A stretch of 64,000 bases of DNA, taken from the NCBI GenBank assembly GCA_030765055.1, contig CM060947.1, positions 60,804,859 through 60,868,858 of the forward strand. The letters are read 5' to 3'. The position numbers and the translations under genes are program-made. Under the pieces are notes generated by a model. It searched no databases. It was not told the origin of the DNA and saw nothing but the letters and a program-made list of their open reading frames with translations. Origin of the DNA: Mantis religiosa (Eukaryota; Arthropoda; Insecta; Mantodea; Mantidae). Position 1 is the first letter of the stretch. Each line of letters begins with the position of its first letter. Shown piece by piece: positions 33,994 through 48,485 of the stretch.

Positions 33994-34185
33994 GTGAGCA
34001 ATGGGCACATAAAGCGGGTTGTTGATCATGAAGTAAAATCACTGGTTTTGGAAGTATGTGGCACAAATGTTGCCACTACTTACATTTACAGCCCACCCAA
34101 TTTGAAAGGAAGTCTTGGTATCAGATTACCTTATTTCATCATGGTCATAAAGAATCTCAAGAGATACTTTAGTTTTGAAATCGAG
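33994..34185 (+). CDS. CFAP20: CFAP20/Bug22-like protein, coding exon 2
   Basis: 64 codons in phase 0 between acceptor ...TTACAG (33993) and donor GTAAGG (34186). It starts VSNGHIKRVVDHEVKSLVLE and includes GTNVATTYIYSP, LGIRLPYFIMVIKNLKRYFS and FEIE. These correspond to CFAP20 residues 29-92 (V.NGHIKR....SLVLE..GTN..TTYI..P....LGI.LPF..M.IKNLK.YF.FE). Many positions differ where the known orthologues are invariant. The remaining C-terminal half (about 100 residues in the family) is not seen before the assembly gap at 35207. It may lie in the gap, or the gene may be truncated. Confidence 0.88.
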
Positions 34186-34914
34186 GTAAGGTAAGGTGAT
34201 TATGTTTAATAACGCATAATTGATTATTTAAAAGTAAGTGGAAAAGACTGTGCTTTTAGGAATAAATGACTGCTCTCTCAAACAAATACAGGGGACTGGA
34301 ATCTGAGGTGTTGGATTTACAATATTTTCGCTATTCTTGTACAAAGAATACTTAAAAATGATTATTTCTCTATGAGCTTCATTTTAATATAAATAGTTTT
34401 GTTTCATGTTTATTAGTATAGACAATGGAAATAAGTTTTAAGCGACAGGCAAATCTTTTCAGACCATGGTTGGTCCCTATGTGATGGGTTTGATTCTCCT
34501 ATCTTTTTGCATGGCCAAGGGATTAAAAAAAAAGACAAATAACTTACCATTTGAGAAAAATATCTATTGGAAAATTCAAACAAATAAGTATTACTACAAA
34601 ATATGTAATTACTTGTAACAGAAACATTACTTATCTTAACGTTGACAACGAGATTGTTTTCGACTGAAGATTGGAATGAATATTCATGGGATCGCGATCT
34701 CAATTAAGAAGAAAATTTACATAATTTTCTTTAAAGTTAAGTCAAGTTTCTGTTACAAATAATTATATTTGTGTATTATTTGTTGCTTCATTGTAACTAG
34801 ATTATTTGTTTACGTAAATAAGAATTCGTTCACTTTTGTTTCTTGCTTAATTAACCTCCTCCAAGGCAAGTCATAGCAGAAGATACTTCTCAACATCTTT
34901 ATAGACCAGATGTT
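34186..34914. other. no recognised exon; SINE remnant at about 34845-34890
   Basis: Intron or downstream sequence of the CFAP20-like gene. CCTCCTCCAAGGCAAGTCAT near 34855 resembles the end of SINE family 2 and immediately precedes the TTC array. Confidence 0.4.
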
Positions 34915-35206
34915 TTCTTCTTCTTCTTCTTCTTCTTCTTCTTCTTCTTCTTCTTCTTCTTCTTCTTCTTCTTCTTCTTCTTCTTCTTCTTCTTCTTCTT
35001 CTTCTTCTTCTTCTTCTTCTTCTTCTTCTTCTTCTTCTTCTTCTTCTTCTTCTTCTTCTTCTTCTTCTTCTTCTTCTTCTTCTTCTTCTTCTTCTTCTTC
35101 TTCTTCTTCTTCTTCTTCTTCTTCTTCTTCTTCTTCTTCTTCTTCTTCTTTCTTCTTCTTCTTCTTCTTCTTCTTCTTCTTCTTCTTCTTCTTCTTCTTC
35201 TTCTTC
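34915..35206. repeat. (TTC)n array running into an assembly gap
   Basis: About 97 TTC units with one extra T near 35150. The long serine/glutamate ORFs across it are artefacts of the repeat. Confidence 0.97.
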
Positions 35207-36206
35207 NNNNNNNNNNNNNNNNNNNNNNNNNNNNNNNNNNNNNNNNNNNNNNNNNNNNNNNNNNNNNNNNNNNNNNNNNNNNNNNNNNNNNNNNNNNNNN
35301 NNNNNNNNNNNNNNNNNNNNNNNNNNNNNNNNNNNNNNNNNNNNNNNNNNNNNNNNNNNNNNNNNNNNNNNNNNNNNNNNNNNNNNNNNNNNNNNNNNNN
35401 NNNNNNNNNNNNNNNNNNNNNNNNNNNNNNNNNNNNNNNNNNNNNNNNNNNNNNNNNNNNNNNNNNNNNNNNNNNNNNNNNNNNNNNNNNNNNNNNNNNN
35501 NNNNNNNNNNNNNNNNNNNNNNNNNNNNNNNNNNNNNNNNNNNNNNNNNNNNNNNNNNNNNNNNNNNNNNNNNNNNNNNNNNNNNNNNNNNNNNNNNNNN
35601 NNNNNNNNNNNNNNNNNNNNNNNNNNNNNNNNNNNNNNNNNNNNNNNNNNNNNNNNNNNNNNNNNNNNNNNNNNNNNNNNNNNNNNNNNNNNNNNNNNNN
35701 NNNNNNNNNNNNNNNNNNNNNNNNNNNNNNNNNNNNNNNNNNNNNNNNNNNNNNNNNNNNNNNNNNNNNNNNNNNNNNNNNNNNNNNNNNNNNNNNNNNN
35801 NNNNNNNNNNNNNNNNNNNNNNNNNNNNNNNNNNNNNNNNNNNNNNNNNNNNNNNNNNNNNNNNNNNNNNNNNNNNNNNNNNNNNNNNNNNNNNNNNNNN
35901 NNNNNNNNNNNNNNNNNNNNNNNNNNNNNNNNNNNNNNNNNNNNNNNNNNNNNNNNNNNNNNNNNNNNNNNNNNNNNNNNNNNNNNNNNNNNNNNNNNNN
36001 NNNNNNNNNNNNNNNNNNNNNNNNNNNNNNNNNNNNNNNNNNNNNNNNNNNNNNNNNNNNNNNNNNNNNNNNNNNNNNNNNNNNNNNNNNNNNNNNNNNN
36101 NNNNNNNNNNNNNNNNNNNNNNNNNNNNNNNNNNNNNNNNNNNNNNNNNNNNNNNNNNNNNNNNNNNNNNNNNNNNNNNNNNNNNNNNNNNNNNNNNNNN
36201 NNNNNN
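35207..36206. other. assembly gap of exactly 1000 N
   Basis: The round size suggests a placeholder of unknown true length, caused by the TTC array. Confidence 0.98.
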
Positions 36207-36870
36207 GTGTATATTTTGACATAAATGTCCTAAAAGAATGATTATTTACAGTGTTGAAAGTGATTTTTCCTTAACCATCATCTCACACAAACCCTTGTAA
36301 AAACCTGATAGTTTACTTCTTGAAGGATAGCTACTGTTAAAACATATTGAAGCTTCTTTGTCCTTTGATCATAACCATAGTTTCACATTGTTAATAAGTT
36401 TATTTCTGTTACAATGGCGTCGAACAGAGCCCCTCTACTACCTTTTACAGATACTCAGAAAAATCTAGCACTTAATATTCCATTTCTCAACCGTGAAATA
36501 TTCCTTACCAACTGCTACAAACACTTCAACAGTGAGACATCTGTATTATTTATTTTCAGCATAAAAAATACGTTCATTACATCCATTACAGCCTTAATGG
36601 AAAATTTACAACTATATGATATTTCTATACTTACTCCAGTTTCACTCAATAATTCCGGACTTGAAGAAGTCTAGCAGTATCATTGAGTACTTCGATTTGA
36701 GTTTTCTTTTTCGACCGTCTAATTATACACCGAGTTCTCTGACAATACACTACGTTTATGTAACTCTCCGTTCATATCAACAACTCCGCAAAACTCCTTA
36801 CACACCATACGCACATACCCTCAAAGCAAGCGCACAGTGCACAGCAGAAATGGTAGCCCAAAACTTTAAC
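36207..36870. other. no supported gene
   Basis: AT-rich. The first codons after the gap (VYFDINVLKE, then a stop) are discussed as a possible end of the CFAP20-like gene. An 86-codon ORF at 36414-36674 (starts MASNRAPLLPFTDTQKN) resembles nothing I know. Confidence 0.35.
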
Positions 36871-37721
<851 letters not shown>

Positions 37722-37723
37722 AT

Positions 37724-37741
37724 TGGTGTCAGGAGTGCGAC
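37724..37741 (+). promoter_or_regulatory. primer binding site, tRNA-Leu type
   Basis: TGGTGTCAGGAGTGCGAC starts two bases after the LTR. Its first 14 bases complement the 3' end of a typical animal tRNA-Leu including CCA. Confidence 0.8.
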
Positions 37742-37749
37742 ATAACACA

Positions 37750-38772
37750 ATGGAGGCAGCATTAGAAAAGATTTTAGCGGAACTGAAACTAATGAAGACG
37801 GCTAACGACAACATCACCGAGAAGATGGAAGAAATGAAGGCCGAGTTAACCACAGAAATGAGAGCAGCGAACGGCAGTCTGGCCACGGAAATGAAGGCGG
37901 CGAACGAGGCTCTCGCCGCAAAGTTTGAAGAACAGTTGGCCGGCGTAAAAGAGGACGTCACAGAGTTAGGCGAGCGCGTCGAAGACCTGGCGAGCCGCGT
38001 TAATGAGCTGGAAGAAAAGGCCGACAACAGCGCCAAGTCCCTGAGCGCCATGGTGGAGGACGTCGTCGGCAGGAGGTTGAAGGATTTGAAGGCCGACGCA
38101 CCGGGACGCGACATAACATCGCCGCGCGTCAAACCTCCCAAGTATGACGGCGCGTCAACGTTTGAGGTCTTCCGCCGCCAGTTCGACACAGTGGCCAGGC
38201 ACAACGGATGGTCACTGGAGGAGGAGGCCACACAGTTAATAGCCAGCCTCCAGGGAAGAGCCGCGGAAGTCCTAAACGCGGTGCAGACGACGGCGGAGCC
38301 CAAGGACATCTGGGAAGCCCTGTAGGATCGCTTCGGGAACCACCGCTTAGCCGCAGCATACCGCAGCCAGCTAAAGGCAAGGTCACAGCAGCCGGGGGAG
38401 ACGCTGCAGGAGTTCGCCATTGCGATCGAGCAGCTGGCTAGCAAGGCCTTGGTGGACCTGCCACTGGAGTTCGTATCCCGCGAAGCCGCCTACAATTTTG
38501 TCGACGGGGTACGGGACACGGAGATTCGTCAGCGCCTAATGCTCGCGGAATATAAAACCATCCACGAGGCGCTGACAGCGGCATTAAGGATGGAGGCGGC
38601 CAAAATAACATCCATTCCGACGTCGAGAACGAGGAGTGTCCGCTACGCCGGAGACAGAAGACAAGCTGAGGGACGCCGGCGAACACCTAATGGCCTGTGT
38701 TGGGGGTGTGGACAGCCCGGACACCTGCAGAGAGACTGCCCACATCAGAAAGAGCAGCCGGAAAACGAGTAA
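37750..38772 (+). pseudogene. gypsy gag with one internal stop
   Basis: Starts at ATG 37750 (MEAALEKILAELKLMKT). Residues 1 to about 110 are strongly coiled-coil, with repeated Glu/Lys heptads. A capsid-like segment follows (YDGASTFEVFRRQFDTVARH). A TAG at 38323-38325 interrupts the frame, which then continues unchanged (HRLAAAYRSQLKARSQ; LQEFAIAIEQLASKAL). It ends in a basic tail and one zinc knuckle, CWGCGQPGHLQRDC (CX2CX4HX4C). Gag packages the element RNA. Pol overlaps its last 76 nt in the -1 frame. A possible slip site, GGAAAAC, is at 38760-38766. Confidence 0.9.
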
Positions 38773-41700
38773 GGGCCGTCGTGGAGAGGGGCACGTCGGC
38801 GCCATCACCACCATCCCCTCGAGTGACACTGCGCGCCGTCAGCCGGCGTATGGATGACAGCCTCATCGCGGACGGTTGGGTAAGAGGGAAGCCGTGCCGC
38901 GTGCTGGTGGACACCGGGGCGGCCGTGACCATCATCAGACCTGACGTGGCGAAGGGTTTGCCGGCAAGGAAGCCAAGCCGGCCATACCAGCTTGTCACGG
39001 CATCGGGCGACAGCTTGCCTGTGGAGAAGGAGGCCCTGCTGGAGCTGAACTTGGGACGGAGTGCCGTGCGTCTGTGGGTGTTCGTCGCGAAGGTGGCTGA
39101 GGAGGTGATCCTGGGACTGGATGCCCTCAGGAGCCATGAGGCGACGGTCGACGTCGGCAAGAAGGTCCTGCGGCTTAACGGAGAAGAGATTATACTCCGT
39201 CAACCCGAAGAGCGCCTTGGAATTTGCAGGGTCGTCTTGGACGAAGACGTGGTTGTCCCCGCGAGGAGCGAGGTGGTGGTGACGGCGCGACTGGAGGGCC
39301 AGAGAACCAGGAACATGATGCTGGACCAGTCGACGCCTGTACACGGACTGTGTGTAGCCAGGACATTGCTGCCGTGCCGAGAGGAGGTGCCAGTGAGATT
39401 GCTAAATCTAACGGACACCCATCACGACGTCCAGGCCGGGACGGAGTTGGGAACGTGCGAGCCCGTAGTGAGCGTAACAGCAGTCGACAAGACACAGGAG
39501 CCGGCGCCGAAGCAACACCTGGGGCCCCGGCTAGAAGGCTTACTGGAGAGGGCGGCCGACCACCAGACCGCAGAACAGCTGGAGAAGGTTCGACAACTAC
39601 TGAGGCGATACGAGCGCGTCTTCAGCCAAGGCGATAGTGACTACGGCCGCACGGACAAAGTGCTTCACCGCATCGACACCGGAGACGCCCGGCCTATTCG
39701 GCAACCACATAGACGCGTTCCGCTGGCGAAGCAAGGGGCGGTACGAGACATGCTGGAGGACATGAGATCCAGGGGAGTGATTGAAGAGTCTGACAGCCCT
39801 TGGTGTTCCCCTGTAGTCTTGGTGACGAAGAAGAACGGCGAGCTGCGCTTCTGCGTAGACTACAGAAAGCTGAACGCTGTCACCCGGAAGGACTGGTTTC
39901 CCTTACCCCGGATTGACGACACCCTGGACACGCTAGCTGGTGCACAGTGGTTCTCGACCCTGGACCTGAAGTCGGGCTACTGGCAGGTAGCTCTAGACCC
40001 AAGAGACAAGGAGAAGAGCGCATTCTCGACAGGCCAAGGGCTCTGGCAGTTCACGGTTATGCCCTTTGGCCTCTGCAACGCACCAGCTACCTTCCAGCGC
40101 CTTATGGAGTCAGTGATGAGAGGGCTGACTTACGATGCCTGCCTGCTATACCTGGACGACATCATCATCGTCGGAAAGACTTTTCAAGATCACCTCGTGA
40201 ATCTGAGTAAGGTGCTACAGAGACTGCAAGCGACCAACTTGAAGCTGAACGCGAAGAAGTGTCAGCTCTTCCGCAAGGAAGTTAACTACTTGGGCCACAT
40301 AGTCTCAGCAACCGGAGTGGCCACAGACCCGGAGAAGACAAAAGCCGTGAGAGATTGGCCTCGCCCAAGGGATAAGAAAGAGTTGCGCAGTTTCCTGGGG
40401 CTGTGCAGCTATTTCGCCGCTTCATAAAGGGGTTCTCCAGCATCGCTAAACCCCTCACCCACCTGACGGAGGAACACCGGCCTTATGTGTGGACGGAGGA
40501 CGCCGAAAACGCTTTCCAGCACCTAAAGGAGACCCTGTGCAGGCTCCAATTTTGGGTTTCCCACAACCGGCTGGCGCCTTCATTGTGGACACCGACGCCA
40601 GCGACCATTGCATTGGAGGTGTCCTATCGCAGATCCAGGACGGCCATGAGCGGGTGATAGCCTACTACAGCAAGACGCTATCCAAGGCAGAGAAGAACTA
40701 CTGCGTCACCCGACGGGAGTTACTGGCGGTAGTAAAGACATTGGAGCACTTCCACAAGTACCTGTACGGTCAGCCATTCCACCTGAGGACTGACCATTCT
40801 GCCCTAACCTGGCTATTGAGCTTTAAGAACCTGGAAGGCCAGACAGCACGTTGGGTCCAGAGGCTACAGGAGTACGACTTCACCTCGGAACATCGTAGAG
40901 GGAAGAGCCACGGTAACGCTGACGCCATGTCCCGAAGACACTGTCCGGAAGAGTGCGGCCAGTGTACAAGAGTGGAGGAGAAGGAGCGTGCCGCAGCAGT
41001 CCGAGTAGTCACGGCAGTGCCTGCGGATGGCTGGGATAGTGCAGGCCTGAGGAGGGAGCAGTTGGCGGACGCAGACTTGGGGCCACTCTTGAGGGAAGTT
41101 GAGGCAGGGACGAGACCAACCTGGGAGGACATCGCACCGAGGAGCGCCACCTACAAGTCGTACTGGGCCCAATGGGACTCGTTGAAGACCAGAGAGGGCG
41201 TGCTGTTCCGGGTATGGGAGTCACCCGATGGGAAGACGCAGAGAGAACAGTTGGTACTTCCCCGGAGTAAGGTCCCGGAAGTCTTGGAGGAAGTGCACGC
41301 CGGTACTTCAGGAGGACACCTGGGAGCCAACCGAACGATTGACAAACTACGGCAGCGCTACTACTGGCTGAGACTCCGAGCTGATGCTGAGAGGTGGTGC
41401 CGTCAGTGTCACGTGTGCGCGGCGAGTCGCGGCCCCCAGACTAGGAGCCGGGGTCTCATGCAGCAGTACAACGTCGGAGCGCCATTCGAACGTATCGCCG
41501 TTGACATTGCTGGACCGTTCCCAGTTTCCGACCGAGGCAACAAGTACCTAATGGTGGTCGTGGACTACTTCACCAAGTGGCCGGAGGTGTATGCCATCCC
41601 AAACCAAGAGGCAAAGACAATCACAGACTGCCTCGTGGAGCAAGTGTTCTGTCGATTTGGGGTGCCGTTAGAGCTACACAGTGACCATGGTACCAACTTT

Positions 41701-42345
41701 GAGTCCAACCTAATGAAGGAGGCATTACAAAGGCTTGGGGTGAACAAGACCCGCACGACGCCTCTACATCCCCAGTCGGATGGCATGGTCGAAAGATACA
41801 TCAAGACCTTAGAGGAACACCTGAGGAAGGTCGTGGCCAGCCATCAGCGAGACTGGGACGTCAAGGTGCCACTGTTCTTGCTGGCCTACCGCTCGTCTAC
41901 ACACGACACAACTGGGATGACGCCAGCCAGCTTAATGTTCGGTCGAGAGTTACGCCTCCCTTGTGACATGGCTTTCGGAAGTCCTCCGGAGGCGAAGCAG
42001 CCGGTGACCGAGTATGTGGAGAACCTGGTGGACCGCCTCCACGACATGCACGAGATGGCTCGCCAGAACATCCAGAAGGCAAGCGACCGCATGAAGACCA
42101 GATATGATAGGCAAGCCAACAGCCAAGGGTTCCAGCAAGGTGACCTGGTCTGGTTGTACCGTCCTACCCGGACCAAGGGACGCTGCCCGAAGCTCCAGCA
42201 GCCATGGCAAGGACGGTACCGGGTGGTGAAGAGGATTAACGACGTGGTCTACCGAATCTAGAAGGTTCCCCGAAGGAAGATGTTGGTGGTACACCTGGAT
42301 CGTCTAGCCCGCTACAATGGTGCTGTTCCGGACGACCAGCTTTGA
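38697..42345 (+). pseudogene. gypsy pol (PR-RT-RNase H-integrase), frameshifted
   Basis: Protease: VLVDTGAAVTII (Asp at codon 72 of the frame). Reverse transcriptase: WCSPVVLVTKKNGELRFCVD, FSTLDLKSGYWQV, and YLDD at 40149-40160. Two single-base losses, near 40418 and near 40540, shift the frame around the RT-RNase H junction. RNase H: FIVDTDASDHCIGG, and the Asp in LRTDHSALTW. Integrase: HHCC finger (H..H..CRQCHVC), a core with D in AVDIAGPFP, D in LHSDHGTNFES and E in SDGMVERYIKTLEEH, spaced DD35E, then a C-terminal QGDLVWLYRP region. A TAG at 42259-42261 comes shortly before the natural end at 42345. As it stands the gene cannot make a full polyprotein. Confidence 0.92.
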
Positions 42346-42356
42346 GGAGGGAGCAG
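42344..42356 (+). promoter_or_regulatory. polypurine tract
   Basis: GAGGAGGGAGCAG directly before the 3' LTR, the usual plus-strand primer position. Confidence 0.8.
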
Positions 42357-44934
<2,578 letters not shown>

Positions 44935-44969
44935 CTACACGCATTTCAAAGACTGTATTCGTTGCAGAC

Positions 44970-45047
44970 TCTTCTTCTTTTTCTTCTTCTTCTTCTTCTT
45001 CTTCTTCTTCTTCTTCTTCTTCTTCTTCTTCTTCTTCTTCTTCTTCT
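44970..45047. repeat. (TTC)n array
   Basis: About 25 units, 40 bp after the AAT array. The same motif as 34915-35206. Confidence 0.95.
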
Positions 45048-45091
45048 AAATTTGAATATTGCGCTGTTCTGATATATAATAGTTTTATTTA

Positions 45092-46470
45092 CGAGGATGG
45101 TTTAAATAGTACCCCGGTTTTGAAATAGTTTTGCTAAGGTAAGTTGCGCGTACGCTAAAACCTTTAAACAACGCGAAAGAAACGATGCTAATTTATAAAT
45201 TAATTTTGATTGTGTAAGCATTTCACTTAGTGGTTCAACTTATGTGTACTAAAATTGAAATTCATTCAGTATCGTTGACCATACTTTTGGATGCGTAAAT
45301 GTGCTGAGAAAAAAAAAGCGAAATCGGATAGTGGTTATGGGGACACTTCGTCAACTTTGACAGGACTTAAACATAAAGTCAACGATTTAAACCTGGTTGA
45401 ACATACGGATTTTTGAGGGACGCACAACACACCAAACCGGTGTGGTTACAGAGACATTGCTGGAAGAAAAGCTTACGATATGATTTTCGCTGATCGTCGA
45501 ATCAAACTGTATGAAGTATCAGACGCCACATGTATGTCGATGGGAACGGAAACTCAAATTTTCTATGATAAATTGGAAACAAAAAAGTTACATGCCCAGT
45601 AGCTATTGTTATTATTCTTATTGAACATCGAGCGGGTGCGTATTTGAACTTCAAGAGTGGGTTTGGAATAATTTTAAAAAAATAAGAAGTTATGTCGTCA
45701 AGGTACCACCATCAATGGGAATCCTGGATACACTTTATACTGCGGAGGGCAAGCGAAAATCAAATTTTTCTCCTCTATATCGTGGTGATAGCGTGTCTGC
45801 TTAACTTTCAAGTGGTCGCGAGTTCAAATTTTCGTCAAAATGAATTATCTGTACAGGGATTTTCCGGGTTTTCTCTTATTCTGAAGTATGACTGTCGAAT
45901 GGAGCGTCATTTCACCCATTTTATTTCTCGTACGATATAAGTATGATATGTTGAAGGATGTTTGTTAACAGAAAGCAATAAAAATAATGCATTGCTTTAG
46001 GCGAATTCGTTCTAAAGAAGGGTCAGATGGTGCCAATATGCTGAAAAAATTTTGGTGACATTTAGAGCACTAAAGTTATACATTTCTTAGGAAAAGAAAA
46101 GATGATATCGGACAATATGCAATGAGTTGTTGGATCATTTTGACGGAGACGGCCTACCATTTCGTACCGTGAAAGAGGTGTTTTACCACAACGCGTCAGC
46201 GTATTCATTCGGAGTTGGCGCAGTCATACTGCACGTCTTTATTATGAATTGCAGCCGCACCCCTCATCCAATATTCGCCCAATTTGGATTCCTGTGATAT
46301 TATTCTTCTTTAAAAACATGACAAAATGGTACGTAGCGAGAAAATATAAATTAATTAGGGTCATCGTCGAGACAGCGGTATCTTGCAGAGCTACCGAAAT
46401 AAGATGTTGAGGGTTAGAAATGATAGGAACATTAGGAGAAGTAAAAAACTATGTTGAGAAGTAAACATTT
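45092..46470 (+). mobile_element. degenerate mariner relic (fourth family)
   Basis: The left end ACGAGGATGGTTTAAATAGT is mariner-terminal-repeat-like. Broken frames read DMIFADRRIKLYEVSDA (N-terminal helix-turn-helix region, about 45478-45530) and KEVFYHNASAYSFGVGAVIL then RTPHPIFAQF (about 46170-46290), the region of the second catalytic Asp and the HPPYSPDLAP motif, both mutated. A SINE copy is inserted at about 45772-45945. The right end was not identified. Confidence 0.65.
45772..45945 (+). repeat. tRNA-headed SINE, family 2 (copy 5, diverged)
   Basis: TATCGTGGTGATAGCGTGTC, then GCGAGTTCAAATTTTCGTC and CATTTCACCCATTTTATTTC match the family-2 plus strand in order with many changes. Confidence 0.7.
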
Positions 46471-46649
46471 TTAACATGGCTGAAATATGATCAAATTAGA
46501 TTTTTATCCCTAATTTATTACATGCATGCTACTTTAACCTAAAAATATCGGTTTCTGAATATTGAAGTGGTAGACTAAACATTAAGGTTTTAAGCATCGT
46601 TAGGCTAGTGATGGTTTTACGAGATAGTTATCGCATAAATGCGTTCTAA

Positions 46650-47110
46650 TTTTTACTAGGTTCATGTATTGCAAACATGCCGAGAAAATCATTTTAAAGT
46701 ACCAAAACCAACATTGCATCGTTTGATGTTTGGGAAAGATTCCATTGCAGAGGCTGTAGACTCTACCAAGCTAGGCGGAAACATCATTTTGCCTCCTGAT
46801 ACTGAAAATGAATTATTTGATCACATACTTGAGATGAAAAAAATATATTTTGGTTTCAGAAGAATTGATGTTTGACGAATTGTTTTTCAATTGGCTGTAA
46901 GGAGCAATGTTAAGCATCCTTTCACAGATGGAATGGCTGATGCTGCATAGGGCGACCACTTCATGAATAATTTTAAGGACAGGTTCTCCATAAGGAAACC
47001 TACTGGGACATCATATGCTCGTGCTCTTGGCTTTACCAGGGAAAGCGTAAACTTTTCCTGTAACTTTTGGAAAATATTTACAATGGATTCCCAATACAGA
47101 CGAAACTGAG
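46650..47110 (+). pseudogene. pogo/Jerky-type (CENP-B-like) transposase relic
   Basis: 46669-46875 reads NHFKVPKPTLHRLMFGKDSI (end of the psq helix-turn-helix) and LPPDTENELFDHILEMKKIY with FGFRR (start of the CENP-B DNA-binding domain). After a TGA the same frame continues with RIVFQLAVRSNVKHPF, another stop, then DRFSIRKPTGTSYARALGFT. That matches the ..FL.RHP.LSIRKPEPTS.ARA.GF pattern of this family. The DDE nuclease part is absent or unrecognisable. Confidence 0.75.
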
Positions 47111-47482
47111 CGTAGTAGGGAAATTGTTGACGCTAAAGAGAAGCGACAAATTGTAGCGTCTTAGAAAAGGGGCATTCTTCTAAAGGAAACAGTTCCCAAG
47201 AAGTAGAGGTACAATCATCCCAACTATCCACAACTAGAGTCGCGAAGATGTTCAACAGCCTACGAGTACTGCCTGCGGTATACCGCACATAGTAAAAACG
47301 CGCGTTAAACACTACACATTTCATTTAACCCTCGAGTGAAACCATGCATATCAGAGACAAACAAAGAAGAGGACAAGCAAAGCAAAATACTGGTAGTAGG
47401 TATAAAAGCTAAAATAACAATTCCTTTCCCACCGCGATAAGTGACAGGAGGTCGCCCAGTGAAACGGAAGCTACTTTAACGT

Positions 47483-48485
47483 TCAGAGCTTGTTATCACG
47501 AAGAGCAGACCACTCATCGCGCCAGCACAAGAGCACCGCTCTGCGCACAACAAGCCGAAAGTCTTCCGCTGTGACATATGGGATGGTAACACTGGGTTCT
47601 ATGGTTGCCACCTTGGCCGCGGAATCCACCATTTCATTCCTCCGCAAGCCCATGTGACCAGGAACCCATGCACACACCACGCTGACGCCAGAGGCATGCA
47701 AGACGTGGAGGGCGTCCTTGATATTGTGACTTTGTGGGTTCGTGAAATGAAAAGTCCAATTTCACCACTCAAAAATGTTCTTTATTTCCACCGACTTACA
47801 GTTCAACACTTGCCAATTACACAGAATTACTTGCTGCACACAATTACAATTCACCAGTCCGTCCGTTACAATTTCACTTGTACTCGCGATTACATAAACT
47901 CCGATGCACATACCAGTTACGTACAGTCTTCCGTTGCACAATCTTCTCGTTCATTAACACGTCACTGACTAACTCTTACACCAAGAACTGCGACTGTCTC
48001 CTCACTCACACTCACTAACCAACTGACTGACTGACTCTGACTGACTAGCTGCAGCCCTTTTTATAGGCATCTCGCCGTCTTCTCGACGTTTCCAGATGAT
48101 GAACGATCCCGTAATTTCTAGAACCAGGTGGACAGAAACAGACGGCACACTGATGTTTTTCCTCCCAACCACTGCCTGTCACCACTACAAGACAAACGAG
48201 GAGGAGGTGTGGCTAACCGAACCTCCCCTGCCTTCCGCTGCCAGCTGCTTTCACAGGGTGTTCCAGCGCTCGCGTTACAATATGCTGTACAAGGGGATGG
48301 TGGTTGTACAGCTCACGAACGCTCTGAAGTGCGCTAAGGGAATCGCTAAGGTTAAGGCAATCACCCAACCTTCTGCGGCGAACATTTAAAATGGCTCGGT
48401 ATATTGCATGGAGCTCTGCAGTGTAGGTGGAAATGCTACCATGGAGAGCGAATGTAAACGGTACGGCTCCATGGACTACGCACAT
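47483..48485 (-). pseudogene. LINE RNase H domain, split by a solo LTR
   Basis: The minus-strand frame 48485-48284 contains STYTAELHAIYRAI (catalytic Glu) and LNLSDSLSALQSVREL (catalytic Asp). The frame 47720-47483 contains VCAWVPGHMGLRRNEMVD (His and Asp of the last RNase H motif). The two halves join in frame across the ATAT duplication of the solo LTR at 47725-48279. RNase H domains of this type end the ORF2 of I/R1-like LINEs. No reverse transcriptase was recognised upstream. Confidence 0.85.
47725..48279 (-). mobile_element. solo LTR (gypsy-type, subfamily B)
   Basis: On the minus strand it begins TGTAACGCGAGCGCTGGAAC and ends ..CCCACAAAGTCACA. ATAT lies at both sides (47721-47724 and 48280-48283). 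The last 230 nt closely match the complete gypsy LTR at 37209 (GATTGTGCAACGGAAGACTG); the U3 part differs. Confidence 0.92.

Noticed and set aside
34810..36241. Very long poly-Glu and poly-Ser ORFs
   Set aside because: They are translations of the TTC array and of the N gap.
36414..36674. 86-codon ORF after the gap
   Set aside because: No recognisable motif, and no splice or promoter context to support it.
38129..39495. Many overlapping ORFs on both strands of the gypsy element
   Set aside because: Shadows of gag and pol in GC-rich sequence.
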